Assembly: GCA_965226235.1 (NCBI GenBank)
Contig: OZ245335.1
Location: 124,001-188,000, forward strand
Direction of reading: 5' to 3'
Origin: CAYFZO01 sp965226235
Lineage (GTDB): Bacteria > Pseudomonadota > Gammaproteobacteria > Poriferisulfidales > Oxydemutatoraceae
DNA: 64,000 bases
The notes under the pieces are model-generated. The model ran no database searches, had not been told where the DNA came from, and saw only the letters and a list, made by a program, of their open reading frames with translations. A program made the position numbers and the translations under genes. Numbering within the stretch: the first letter of the stretch is position 1; each line of letters starts with the position of its first letter. This document shows positions 49,495 to 58,122 of the stretch, in pieces.

Positions 49495-50907
49495 ATGAGT
49501 GAAGTGGATTTTTTTCCGCTGTTCGTCAAGCTGCGCGGACGCCCGGTGGTTGCCGTCGGGGGCGGAGAGGTCGCGCTCAGGAAGGTGCGCGGATTGTTGC
49601 GCGTCGGCGCGCGCATCAAGGTGGTCGCCCCACGGGTGCACGACGCGTTGCGACTGTCAGCGAGACAGAATGTGCTGACCCTGGTTGAGCGTGAATTTGC
49701 AGACGCGGATATCGAGGGCGCGTTCCTGGTGATCGTGGCGACCGACAGCACCGCGGTGAATCGACATGTCATCGAGTTGTGCCGCGTGCGCGGAATTCAT
49801 GTCAACAGCGCTGACTTTGCTGCCGAGGGAGACGTGATCCTGCCGGCGCTGATACAACGTGATGCGGTACAGGTGGCGTTGGCTACCGGCGGCAGCTCAC
49901 CGACGTTGACGCGTTTGTTGCATGGCTACCTTGCAAACTGCATACCGGACGCTTATGCACAGCTTGCGGGTCTGGGGAGGAAATACCGCGCGCGTGCACG
50001 CACGGCGTACCCTGATTTTGATCAGCGCAAAAAATTCTGGGAAAAGGTATTCACTGGGTCGGTCGCCTCGTTGGTATTTGCCCGCCGCGTGGACGCTGCC
50101 GAGCGCGAGTTGCTACGTTTGCTAAACGCTCCCGAGACGCTTGCCGAAGACATCGGCGAGGTGTATCTCGTTGGCGCAGGCCCTGGCGCGGCCGACCTGC
50201 TGACGTTCAAGGCGCTACGCCTGATGCAACAGGCTGATGTCGTCGTTTATGACCGTCTGGTGTCGCAGGAAATCATGCAACTGCTCCCTTCCTCCGCAAA
50301 GAAAATCTACGCTGGCAAGCAACGTAGTTGCCATGCCATTGCACAGGAGAACATCAACGATTTGTTGGTGAGCCTGGCGCGCCAGGGCCACAGGGTGTTG
50401 CGCCTGAAGGGTGGAGACCCTTTTATCTTCGGGCGCGGAGGCGAAGAAATAGCCACCTTGCTGGAGGAGCGGGTACCGTTTCAGATCGTACCAGGCATCA
50501 CTGCCGCTTCCGGATGCGCTGCGTACGCGGGGATTCCGCTGACGCACCGCGATCTTGCCCACACCTGCATTTTTGCCGCGGGGCACCTGCGTGACGACGA
50601 CGCCGACCTGGACTGGCAGGCACTGGCGCGCGAGCAGCAAACGTTGATCTTTTACATGGGCCTGCAGGGGCTCGAACGCATCTGTCTGCGGCTTGTCGAG
50701 CATGGTCTGCCTGCCGATACCCCTGCTGCCTTGATTGCGCACGGCACCTTGCCGGAGCAGGAAGTGATCTGCGGCACTCTGGAAAACCTCGCTGGCCTGG
50801 TCGAAGCCAGCGGGGTGACTCCACCGACGCTGCTGATCGTTGGCAAGGTGGTTTGCCTGCGTAATCAGTTGAACTGGTATCGAGAGACCGGCGGTCGTCC
50901 CCGGTAG
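49495..50907 (+). CDS. cysG: Siroheme synthase CysG
   Basis: 470-residue trifunctional enzyme (length as in E. coli, 457). The N-terminal precorrin-2 dehydrogenase/ferrochelatase part has VVAVGGGEVALRKVRGLL and ALATGGSSPTLTRLL; the C-terminal uroporphyrinogen-III methyltransferase part has VYLVGAGPGAADLLTFKALRLMQQADVVVYDRLVS, RLKGGDPFIFGRGGEE and VPGITAASGCAAYAGIPLTHR. Makes siroheme for sulfite or nitrite reductases; in sulfur oxidisers it also serves reverse Dsr-type sulfite reductase (inference). Confidence 0.96.
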   Translation: MSEVDFFPLFVKLRGRPVVAVGGGEVALRKVRGLLRVGARIKVVAPRVHDALRLSARQNVLTLVEREFADADIEGAFLVIVATDSTAVNRHVIELCRVRGIHVNSADFAAEGDVILPALIQRDAVQVALATGGSSPTLTRLLHGYLANCIPDAYAQLAGLGRKYRARARTAYPDFDQRKKFWEKVFTGSVASLVFARRVDAAERELLRLLNAPETLAEDIGEVYLVGAGPGAADLLTFKALRLMQQADVVVYDRLVSQEIMQLLPSSAKKIYAGKQRSCHAIAQENINDLLVSLARQGHRVLRLKGGDPFIFGRGGEEIATLLEERVPFQIVPGITAASGCAAYAGIPLTHRDLAHTCIFAAGHLRDDDADLDWQALAREQQTLIFYMGLQGLERICLRLVEHGLPADTPAALIAHGTLPEQEVICGTLENLAGLVEASGVTPPTLLIVGKVVCLRNQLNWYRETGGRPR

Positions 50908-51209
50908 CGCGGCGGCAGTATCCAGATCGGTCTCACCAAGTATGGCAGGGCGTCGATGCGGTTGCGGCGGCATCTGGTTTCGCACGAGGCACGCATCTTC
51001 GGGTGCTCATTGCAGGTGGTTGGGGATTGTCTCTGCCTGCGGGCGGCGCGTTGCCGGGCATCCGGGAAATCCAGTGGGCGGAGCGCGGTTGCGTGGCCCG
51101 CGCGAGGTCGTCATGCCTGGGAGCAGCGGTCCATTTCAGCCACCAGGGATGTCGTAACGGTTGGGTCGGGAGACGAGCCAGGGGAAGCCCAGGGGAGGCA
51201 TGGGTTCGA
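50908..51209. other. Gap between cysG and the convergent HvfC gene
   Basis: 302 bp, GC-rich. Open frames on both strands cross it but none has a recognisable translation or start signal. No RNA gene or clear terminator was identified. It could hold a decayed gene, but I see nothing to support one. Confidence 0.4.
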
Positions 51210-51977
51210 CTACGTCGCTGCCTTCCATGTGCCCAGGATAATGTCCTGTTGATACATTTCCGTGAGGATTTTGGCACCGCCTGCCAGGGCCGCGTCCATG
51301 GGGAGTTGTTGCCTGGTGGCCAGTTGCTCGATATGCTCCCGGCCGCTTTGATTCGGGTGTCGGGAGATTGCATCCAGTAGCAGGTTGGTCGCTGGGTTTG
51401 TGTGCACGAAGATCACTTCGTCATCGCGGTTGCGGCAGACTACCAGGCAGGTTGGTTCGTCGTCGGGCTGTCGTGGCTGGAAGTCGGGAGATATCCTGTG
51501 TACCGGCCAATGATAGGCGAGCGGTCGTGCCAGCGGTGATAACGCTGGTGGTTCGTGCAGCAGATCGCCGTCCCGGTTTACCGTCGGGAGATCGATTTCT
51601 TCGCTGCTAAATGCCAGTTCAAGTTCGATCGACTCGTAGTGCGCAAGCTCTTTCATAAACGGCGGATCGTCGTTTGTCATCGAGTATTCGGTTTGCAAAT
51701 AGTCCAGAAACTCCTGGGATACTTGCGCGAAATAAGGCGAATGGGATTGGTGTTTTGCGTAAAACCCGCGGATCAGGGCGTGCCAGGCTGCTTCGGTATA
51801 GAACTTTCGCAGCACCGGGAAGGCGTTGGATATAAATCGGCTGATATTTCTGAAGAACAACCTTCGGTAGACAGCGAGCCTGCTGTCGTCCAGGCCTTCG
51901 GGGGGCGGATTTGCATGCGGATCCCGCAGATGCGCCGCGAGTTGATATTGCAGCTTCTGGAAGCTTTCCGGCATCAC
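51210..51977 (-). CDS. HvfC/BufC-type protein (DUF2063)
   Basis: 255 residues. The N-terminal DUF2063 putative DNA-binding-type domain is visible (DDSRLAVYRRLFFRNISRFISNAFPVLRKFYTEAAWHALIRGFYAKHQSHSPYFAQVSQEFLDYL, about 30-94), followed by a second domain. In Hvf/Buf systems this protein is the partner of the MNIO enzyme and is thought to present the precursor peptide. The ATG overlaps the preceding gene's stop by 4 bp. Confidence 0.85.
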   Translation of the reverse strand: MMPESFQKLQYQLAAHLRDPHANPPPEGLDDSRLAVYRRLFFRNISRFISNAFPVLRKFYTEAAWHALIRGFYAKHQSHSPYFAQVSQEFLDYLQTEYSMTNDDPPFMKELAHYESIELELAFSSEEIDLPTVNRDGDLLHEPPALSPLARPLAYHWPVHRISPDFQPRQPDDEPTCLVVCRNRDDEVIFVHTNPATNLLLDAISRHPNQSGREHIEQLATRQQLPMDAALAGGAKILTEMYQQDIILGTWKAAT

Positions 51978-52861
51978 GCCAACGCGTGTGCTACCGATGT
52001 TGCGGACGGGGCGTGCTGCTGCCGGGTGTGGGTTTGATGGCGTCGCTGGCAGGTGGCGATCATCTGCAACTCCTGCCGCAACTTCTCAAGTTTGGGAAAG
52101 TTGTGATCTCTCTCGAGCAAGGTAGGTATGGCTCCGAAAAGTTCGTAGGCCTTGTCGAGCAGTTGCCACACCGGCGCAATGATATCTGTGCCATGCGTAT
52201 CGACAATCAGGTCGTCTGCTTCGCGAGAGTGCCCGGCGATGTGGCAGTAGGCGATTCGCTCCTCGGGCATCTGCTCCAGGTAAGCGACCGGATCGAAGCC
52301 GAAGTTGACGGAGTTGACATATACATTGTTGACGTCGAGCAACAAGGCGCAATCCGCTTTTTCAAGCACGCAGTTGATGAACTCGGGTTCGCTTATTTCC
52401 TGCCCCGGCGCGACGTAAGCCGAGGTGTTTTCAATGGCGATTTGGCGACCGAGCAACTCCTGCGTCCGTTGGATGCGTTTTGCGACGTAATCGGCTGCTT
52501 CCGGCGTAAAGGGGATAGGCATCAGGTCATACAGGTGGCCATCGTCGGAGCAGTAGCTCAGGTGTTCGCTGTAGCCACGAATCCGGTGTTCGTCGAGGAA
52601 GGTTTTTATGTTCCCGAGCAGTTCGGTGTCGAGTGGCGTCGGTCCACCGAGGGACAACGACAGACCGTGGCATACGAAGGGATAACGTTCGGTGAAGTAA
52701 CGAAACCGCTTGCCAAGTGCTCCCCCGACACCGATCCAGTTTTCCGGCGCGACTTCCAGAAAATCTATGTCGCCACCGCAGTGGGATCCCAGTTCACGCA
52801 TGAGGTCTCGGCGAAGACCGAGACCGCAACCATCCAGCGGGAACCGCCTTTCGCCGCTCAC
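51974..52861 (-). CDS. MNIO-family oxidase HvfB/BufB (DUF692)
   Basis: 295-residue TIM-barrel enzyme of the multinuclear non-heme iron oxidase family that modifies Cys-rich ribosomal peptides. Metal-binding blocks are visible: FVCHGLSLSLGG, YSEHLSYC, AIENTSAY, ALLLDVNNVYVNSVN, AYCHIAGHS and VDTHGTDI. The C-terminal ~20 residues are low complexity (Gln/His/Thr-rich). With the DoxX protein and HvfC it forms three of the four parts of an HvfABCD-type operon. Confidence 0.88.
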   Translation of the reverse strand: MSGERRFPLDGCGLGLRRDLMRELGSHCGGDIDFLEVAPENWIGVGGALGKRFRYFTERYPFVCHGLSLSLGGPTPLDTELLGNIKTFLDEHRIRGYSEHLSYCSDDGHLYDLMPIPFTPEAADYVAKRIQRTQELLGRQIAIENTSAYVAPGQEISEPEFINCVLEKADCALLLDVNNVYVNSVNFGFDPVAYLEQMPEERIAYCHIAGHSREADDLIVDTHGTDIIAPVWQLLDKAYELFGAIPTLLERDHNFPKLEKLRQELQMIATCQRRHQTHTRQQHAPSATSVAHALA

Positions 52862-53307
52862 AATCTATTGGTTTTGACAAAGAGATGATCGACGCTCAGC
52901 TTGCCAGGGCCGTTCAACAGCAACGGAATCAGCATCACCAAGTAGAGTAGCGGCAGTTTGTATCCGTTATCGCAGACGTTGTAGCCATTGTCCCCGTGCA
53001 CGCTGACCCAGGCGACCAGGTCGAGAATGATCAGACCGGCAACCCAGAAGCGGGTCGCCAATCCGATCACCAGCGCCAGCGCACCGATGATTTCAGTCCA
53101 GCTTGTCAGGAACCAACTGATGCCGACCGGGACGATATTGAAAGGGAACGGGAAATCGTCGATGATTTGTGCAAACCAGTTTTCACCGTTGAGTTTGCGG
53201 ATACCTGCGTGCCAGAATTCCCACGCGAGGACCAGACGCAGACCGAGCAGGGAAACCCAGGAACCAGTCCAGGAAAGCCCGCAATAAATTTTTTGTAACA
53301 TAGCCAT
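52858..53307 (-). CDS. DoxX family membrane protein (HvfD-like)
   Basis: 149 residues, four predicted transmembrane helices (LLGLRLVLAWEFWHAGIRKL; FLTSWTEIIGALALVIGLATRFWVAGLIILDLVAWV; LPLLYLVMLIPLLL). The first helix has the DoxX G-x-x-K motif (AGIRKLNGENWF). ATG 53307 or 53301 are both possible; upstream frame is open but not protein-like. First gene of the minus-strand MNIO set; the stop overlaps the HvfB ATG by 4 bp. Confidence 0.83.
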   Translation of the reverse strand: MAMLQKIYCGLSWTGSWVSLLGLRLVLAWEFWHAGIRKLNGENWFAQIIDDFPFPFNIVPVGISWFLTSWTEIIGALALVIGLATRFWVAGLIILDLVAWVSVHGDNGYNVCDNGYKLPLLYLVMLIPLLLNGPGKLSVDHLFVKTNRL

Positions 53308-53386
53308 GGTGGTGATTTTGCCTTTTTTCACAGGGGAAAAGCAATAGGCCACAGGATGCCATCCCAAGTACTCTATCCTGTGCGGT

Positions 53387-53420
53387 GTCCTCGCACACAG
53401 GATGTCCTCGCACACAGGAT
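53387..53420. repeat. 17-bp direct tandem repeat
   Basis: GTCCTCGCACACAGGAT occurs twice head to tail at 53387-53403 and 53404-53420, in the region between the divergent DoxX and Pal genes; CCTGTGCG at 53378-53385 can pair imperfectly with the first copy. It could be an operator or a simple slippage product. Confidence 0.8.
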
Positions 53421-53490
53421 TGCCATTCCGGCGGGTAAACGGGATAATGTTGTTACGACTACGGTGTTTTTAGAGGAGGTCGTTTTATCT

Positions 53491-54087
53491 ATGCTTGGCT
53501 TGTCACGCCTGTTGCTTGTCTGCCTTTGCTTTGCTTTGGTAGCGTGCTCCTCTAAAATCATTGAGCAAGAACCGATCGAGCAGTTGCCCGACGGTGATGC
53601 GGAGGCCGTCGTCGATGCGGAGGCCGTCGTCGATGACACTCCCCCTCCCTTGCCTTATCCCGCATGGGTTGCTGGCACGTTGGATGATTTATACGGCGCA
53701 GACGTCAATCAGGAACAGAGCCAGAGATACCATGAGGCGGTTGCCGATAACCCCTTGTTGAGTTATATCATCATCTATTTCGACTTTAATTCAGCGCTTG
53801 TGAGCCCCGGGAGCCGAAAGGCATTGCTGGAGCATGCCAACTACCTGGTGCAGCACGACTACGTTGCCATTCGCCTCGAAGGGCACGCGGACAAGCGTGG
53901 GTCCAGTGGATATAACCTGTCTTTGGGCGAACAGCGTGCTTTGGCGGTGCAGGAATTTCTACGCGCCAATGGTGTTCGAGGTGCCCAGATATCGGCGGTC
54001 AGCTATGGTGAGGAAAGGCCGGCGATCGAGGGTGACGATGAGTCCGCTTATGCAAAAAACCGGCGCGTCGAGTTGATCTACCGCTAG
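53491..54087 (+). CDS. pal: Peptidoglycan-associated lipoprotein (Pal/OmpA family)
   Basis: 198-residue outer-membrane lipoprotein. Signal peptide with lipobox LVAC at about residue 19; acidic linker containing an exact 18-bp tandem repeat (EAVVDAEAVVDD); C-terminal OmpA domain YFDFNSALVSPGSRKALLEHANYL, RLEGHADKRGSSGYNLSLGEQRA, AYAKNRRVELIYR, the Pal signature. A GAGGAGG ribosome-binding site lies about 14 nt before ATG 53491. It is not in a tol cluster here, so it may be an additional Pal-like protein. Confidence 0.88.
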   Translation: MLGLSRLLLVCLCFALVACSSKIIEQEPIEQLPDGDAEAVVDAEAVVDDTPPPLPYPAWVAGTLDDLYGADVNQEQSQRYHEAVADNPLLSYIIIYFDFNSALVSPGSRKALLEHANYLVQHDYVAIRLEGHADKRGSSGYNLSLGEQRALAVQEFLRANGVRGAQISAVSYGEERPAIEGDDESAYAKNRRVELIYR

Positions 54088-54101
54088 CCGGTTCTGCATC
54101 G

Positions 54102-54917
54102 TCAAAACACCGAGGTACTCAGTTCCTTGATGGAGCGCAGTATTTCCGGGTCATCGCTCAGAGGTTCCGAAATGCAGTTTTCGACTGCATCGACCGGGGT
54201 GATGCCTGCGGTAATGAGTTTCGCGGCGTGCACCAGCAAGCGGGTGCTGGCCCCTTCCTCGAGACCGTTTCCTTTCAGGTTGCGCGTCAGTCCGGCAAAC
54301 TTGACCAGTTGATCTGCGGTCGTTTTATCGATCCCGGTCTCAGTTTGCACGATTTCGCTCTCGACCTGCGCCACCGGGTAATCAAAAGCCAGCGCGACGA
54401 ACCGTTGCCGGGTGCTTTGCTTCAGGTCCTTGAGCACGCTCTGGTAGCCGGGGTTATACGAAACAGCCATGCAAAACCCTTCTTTGGCACGGATCAATTC
54501 GCCGCGTTTTTCGATCGGCAGGATGCGGCGATCGTCGCATAGCGGGTGGATCACGACGGTCGTGTCCTTGCGCGCTTCAACGATCTCGTCGAGATAGCAC
54601 AGGCATCCTTGGCGCACTGCTCGAGTCAGCGGGCCGTCGATCCAGACGGTTTCCCCGTCTTTGAGCAGGTAGCGCCCGACCAGATCGGATGCGGTGAGGT
54701 CGTCGTGGCAGGAAATGGTGATCAGCGGCTTCTGCAATCGCCACGAGATATGCTCTATGAAGCGCGTTTTCCCGCAGCCGGTAGGGCCTTTGAGCAGAAC
54801 CGGCAGTTGCTTCTGGTAGGCGTGTACGAATATTTCGACTTCGTTGCCCGTCGCGCGATAGAACGGCTCCTTCTCGGGCAGGGACATTCCCGGCTTTGCT
54901 CGCGATACTTCGCTCAT
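54102..54917 (-). CDS. cbbQ: CbbQ/NirQ/NorQ-type MoxR AAA+ ATPase
   Basis: 271-residue AAA+ protein close to CbbQ/NirQ. Walker A GPTGCGKTRFIEH near residue 44, LITISCHDDLTASDLVGRYLL, Walker B CLCYLDEIVEARKDTTVVIHPLCDDRR and FCMAVSYNPGYQSVLKDLKQSTRQRF are family hallmarks. CbbQ with the VWA protein CbbO reactivates form I RuBisCO; NirQ/NorQ do the same job for denitrification reductases. No cbbO, cbbLS or nor genes are in the window. It lies 13 bp downstream of the pyrophosphate-type phosphofructokinase, which favours a carbon-fixation role. Confidence 0.85.
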   Translation of the reverse strand: MSEVSRAKPGMSLPEKEPFYRATGNEVEIFVHAYQKQLPVLLKGPTGCGKTRFIEHISWRLQKPLITISCHDDLTASDLVGRYLLKDGETVWIDGPLTRAVRQGCLCYLDEIVEARKDTTVVIHPLCDDRRILPIEKRGELIRAKEGFCMAVSYNPGYQSVLKDLKQSTRQRFVALAFDYPVAQVESEIVQTETGIDKTTADQLVKFAGLTRNLKGNGLEEGASTRLLVHAAKLITAGITPVDAVENCISEPLSDDPEILRSIKELSTSVF

Positions 54918-54930
54918 CCGGGCAAGATAG

Positions 54931-56214
54931 CTAGGAGGGATGCTTCCATGGCGGTAGCTTTTTTTTCAGCTTGATGTTTTTCAACCGGGTATAGTCCGGC
55001 AGGCCGTTCTTGAAGGGAGGATAGGGTTCTCCCTGTATCAGCGGTTCCAGGTAGGTGCGCGCGCGCCGGGTGATATGAAAGCCATCCTCGCTGATGTAGT
55101 TTCTCGGCATTTTTTTCTCCCGGTTGGCGACCTCGTCGAGGGCAACTGCGCCGATCGTCCAGCGATAGGGGCGGCTGGACTTACGCACGATGGTAGCCAT
55201 GATGCCTTGTCGGCCTTGCAGGGCGAACTCAATGGCTGCACAGCCCAGCGCGTAGGCTTGATCGACATCGGTCGCCGACGCGATGTGCCGTGCTGATCTT
55301 TGCAGATAGTCTGCGACCGCCCAATGGTACTTGTAACGTAAAGTGTGTTGGATCATCTCCGCGACCCTCAGGGCCACACCTCCCAACTGCCTGTGACCGA
55401 ACGCATCGAGGCGACCGGTGTCGGCAAGTAGTTGGTTGCGTTTGTTTCTCAACCCTTCCGAAACCACGATTACGCAATAGCCGTAATTTTTCACGCACGC
55501 CTTGACGCGCGCGAGAAAGCAACGCTTTTCAAAAGGGATCTCGGGGAACAGGATGATGTGCGGCGGTTCGCCTTCGCGGCGGTTCGCGAGTCCGCTGGCT
55601 GCCGCGATCCAGCCAGAGTGCCTGCCCATGACTTCGAGAATGAACACCTTGGTTGAAGTGTCGCACATCGAAGCCACGTCGAGTCCGGCCTCGCACACGG
55701 AGACCGCGACGTATTTGGCCACGGATCCGAACCCGGGGCAATTATCGGTGTGCGCCAGATCGTTGTCGACGGTTTTGGGGATACCGATGCAACGGATCGG
55801 GAATCCCAGTTCCTTGCTGAGCAGCGACACCTTGTGGGTAGTATCCTGCGAGTCGCCGCCACCGTTGTACAGGAAATAGCCGATGTCGTGGGCCTTGAAC
55901 ACTTCCAGCAGACGCAGGTATTCGCTGCGGTTTTTCTTGATGTCCTGCATGCGGTATCGGCACGAGCCATACGCGCCGGCAGGCGTGTGTAGCAATCCCG
56001 CGACAGTGGTCTCGCGCTCTTTGCTGGTATCGACCAACTCTTCGCGTAAAGCACCGGTTATGCCGTTGAGTCCAGCGATGACCTTGCCGAGCCTGCCTTT
56101 GTTACGTCTTGCGGTTTCGATTACGCCTGCGGCGGTGGCATTGATTACGGCAGTCACGCCACCGGATTGCGCGTAAAAAATATTGTTTCTCTTCGGCATT
56201 GGATGCTGCGGCAA
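54931..56214 (-). CDS. pfp: Pyrophosphate-dependent 6-phosphofructokinase
   Basis: 427-residue phosphofructokinase. The donor-site motif reads YNGGGDSQDT, and IPKTVDND (Lys where ATP-type enzymes have Gly) marks PPi-type. N-terminal AQSGGVTAVINATAAGVI and central FILEVMGRHSGWIAAASGLA are standard. The enzyme is reversible and, in gammaproteobacterial autotrophs and methanotrophs, is thought also to act on fructose-1,6- and sedoheptulose-1,7-bisphosphate in an energy-saving Calvin cycle. Operon with cbbQ; divergent from adk. Confidence 0.9.
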   Translation of the reverse strand: MPQHPMPKRNNIFYAQSGGVTAVINATAAGVIETARRNKGRLGKVIAGLNGITGALREELVDTSKERETTVAGLLHTPAGAYGSCRYRMQDIKKNRSEYLRLLEVFKAHDIGYFLYNGGGDSQDTTHKVSLLSKELGFPIRCIGIPKTVDNDLAHTDNCPGFGSVAKYVAVSVCEAGLDVASMCDTSTKVFILEVMGRHSGWIAAASGLANRREGEPPHIILFPEIPFEKRCFLARVKACVKNYGYCVIVVSEGLRNKRNQLLADTGRLDAFGHRQLGGVALRVAEMIQHTLRYKYHWAVADYLQRSARHIASATDVDQAYALGCAAIEFALQGRQGIMATIVRKSSRPYRWTIGAVALDEVANREKKMPRNYISEDGFHITRRARTYLEPLIQGEPYPPFKNGLPDYTRLKNIKLKKKLPPWKHPS

Positions 56215-56360
56215 GCGAAAAGCGGATTATAGCGGATCGATGAAAAGTCGAATTTCTCCACTGTCCCATAGGTGGTGGCGCAGTACACAAGGTTGAGATT
56301 TGTCGCCACTGTGCGTAGTATGCGCGGTGTGCTTTTTGGCGGAACGCTTCAGGATTTAAT

Positions 56361-57029
56361 ATGCGTATCATTCTTCTCGGCCCCCCCGGTGCCGGCAAAG
56401 GTACGCAGGCGCCATGTATTGGCGAGGCTTTCGGAATCCCCTGGATTTCTACCGGGGACATGCTACGTGACGCGGTGCGTGAAGGTATCCCCGAAAGCGA
56501 ACGCATCGCAAAAATCATGGCGTCCGGAGAACTGGTGCCGGACGAACTGATCGTCGGATTGCTCGAGTGCCGCGTCGCCAGACGAGATTGCCGTTCAGGG
56601 TTTCTGCTTGATGGCTTCCCAAGGACTCTGTCGCAGGCCAAGGTTCTGCAACACAGGAAAATCGGTGTCGACTACATCGTCGAAATCACCGTTGACGAAG
56701 CGGAGATAATTCGGCGCTTGACCGGGCGCCGTGTGCATCCTGGGTCGGGGCGGGTATACCACGCGGTGTTCAATCCGCCCAAGGTAAAAGACAAGGACGA
56801 TATCACCGGTGAAGATCTACTCCAGCGGGAGGATGATAGAGACGATGTCGTCGCGAAGCGCCTGGCTGTATACCGGGAGCAAACCGCCCCCCTGACCGCG
56901 TATTACACTGCTGTGGCTGGAGGGTTGTCCGCAGACAACTACATTCGGGTGGACGGCGCGCAAAGCATGGAACTGGTGAGCAGCAATATCCTCGAGTCAT
57001 TGCACGCGAAGTTGAAGCGTCCGGCGTGA
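56361..57029 (+). CDS. adk: Adenylate kinase
   Basis: 222-residue long-form adenylate kinase. P-loop LLGPPGAGKGTQA at residues 5-17, STGDMLRDAVREG, GFLLDGFPRTLSQA, LTGRRVHPGSGRVYHAVFNPPKVKDKDDITGEDLLQREDDR (LID domain without zinc cysteines). The usual GKxxxxxxGxG form is intact. ATG 56361 gives the exact family N-terminus MRIILLGPPG. The stop overlaps the GTG of the next gene by 4 bp. Confidence 0.96.
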   Translation: MRIILLGPPGAGKGTQAPCIGEAFGIPWISTGDMLRDAVREGIPESERIAKIMASGELVPDELIVGLLECRVARRDCRSGFLLDGFPRTLSQAKVLQHRKIGVDYIVEITVDEAEIIRRLTGRRVHPGSGRVYHAVFNPPKVKDKDDITGEDLLQREDDRDDVVAKRLAVYREQTAPLTAYYTAVAGGLSADNYIRVDGAQSMELVSSNILESLHAKLKRPA

Positions 57030-58018
57030 CTTGCAAGGTACGCCTGAAAGGCAGCGACGTCGATTTTTTTGCCGAGCAAGGTGAATCACTGCTTGACGCT
57101 GCGATTCGCGTCGGCTTGAGCGTCGATTATGGCTGCAACAACGGCAACTGTGGGCTTTGCGGCGCTTCTTTGATCGAGGGGGAAGTCCGCAAGATCCGCC
57201 ACCAGGACTATCCGCAAAGCGCTGCGGGAAAGCAGAAAAGTTTTTTGATGTGTTGCCATGAAGCTCTGTCCGATCTCGTTATCGAAGTGTGCCTGGATGG
57301 GCGGTCCGAGCCTATTCGAGAGCAGGGATTCTCGGCCAGGGTCAGGAAACTGGATCGGGTTGGCGATCGGGTGCGCGTCGTCTCCCTGCGTCTGCCCCGC
57401 AACCTGCGCCTGCGGTTTTTGGCAGGACAGTATGCGGTGCTGTCCGGGAAGCGGTTTGACCTGGAGCAGTGCTCGATTGCCAGTTGCCCCTGCGAACAGC
57501 AGCGGATCGAGTTACACGTGCCGCGCAGGCGGGATGCGTTTGCGCGTTATATCTTCGAGTCCTGCCGGGTCGGCGACCGAATCAACGTGACGGCACCTTT
57601 TGGCAATTTTGTTTTCACCGAGGACTTTGACCGGCCGGTACTCTTTTTCGCTTTTGAAGTCGGATTCGCTCCGATCAAGAGCCTGATCGAGCACATTACC
57701 GGACAGGAGCATGAAATCAACCTGCGTTTATATTGGATGACGGTCGGTGACAGACCGTATCTGCACAACCTGTGTCGTAGCTGGGCGGACGCTTTCGATG
57801 GCTTTTCCTACAGCCATCTGGTTGTGAAGGATGGTAGCGCCGCGGCACTGGGTTCATGTATTCAGGACACGCTCGCGGGACAACCGGGCCTGTCGGCGAG
57901 CGACGCCTATTTCTGTGTGCCGCAGGCATCAGGAGACACCGTAACCGAAGTCTGTCTTGGTCACGGGTTCGACTCATCGCGATTGTTTTACGAGCCGGTT
58001 CGTGGCGGGGTTGTATGA
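57026..58018 (+). CDS. Ferredoxin-NAD(P)H reductase fusion (2Fe-2S + FNR)
   Basis: 330 residues. N-terminal plant-type [2Fe-2S] ferredoxin domain with CNNGNCGLC (C37, C42, C45) and a fourth Cys in FLMCCHEA. The FNR-like part has RFLAGQYAVL, FDLEQCSIASCP in the flavin position (usual RxYSxAS), LFFAFEVGFAPIKSLIEH in the pyridine-nucleotide position (usual GGTGxAP) and YFCVPQASGD near the end (usual CGPPxM). Similar to CDP-6-deoxyglucoseen reductase or methane/phenol hydroxylase reductases, but substitutions in all three motifs make its cofactor use uncertain. GTG 57026 overlaps the adk stop (GTGA). Confidence 0.8.
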   Translation: MTCKVRLKGSDVDFFAEQGESLLDAAIRVGLSVDYGCNNGNCGLCGASLIEGEVRKIRHQDYPQSAAGKQKSFLMCCHEALSDLVIEVCLDGRSEPIREQGFSARVRKLDRVGDRVRVVSLRLPRNLRLRFLAGQYAVLSGKRFDLEQCSIASCPCEQQRIELHVPRRRDAFARYIFESCRVGDRINVTAPFGNFVFTEDFDRPVLFFAFEVGFAPIKSLIEHITGQEHEINLRLYWMTVGDRPYLHNLCRSWADAFDGFSYSHLVVKDGSAAALGSCIQDTLAGQPGLSASDAYFCVPQASGDTVTEVCLGHGFDSSRLFYEPVRGGVV

Positions 58019-58122
58019 GGTCGGAAACAGATGGGATGGTTGGACTGAAGAGAAAAGATGGTGGCCCCAAACAAGGGTTTTCCAGCACCCGCATAGGTTA
58101 TTATAACGACGTGACGGCTTAG

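Noticed and set aside
50933..51373. 146-codon minus-strand ORF between cysG and HvfC
   Set aside because: It overlaps the HvfC gene in another frame and its translation is Pro/Arg/Ser-rich, typical of a shadow frame in GC-rich DNA.
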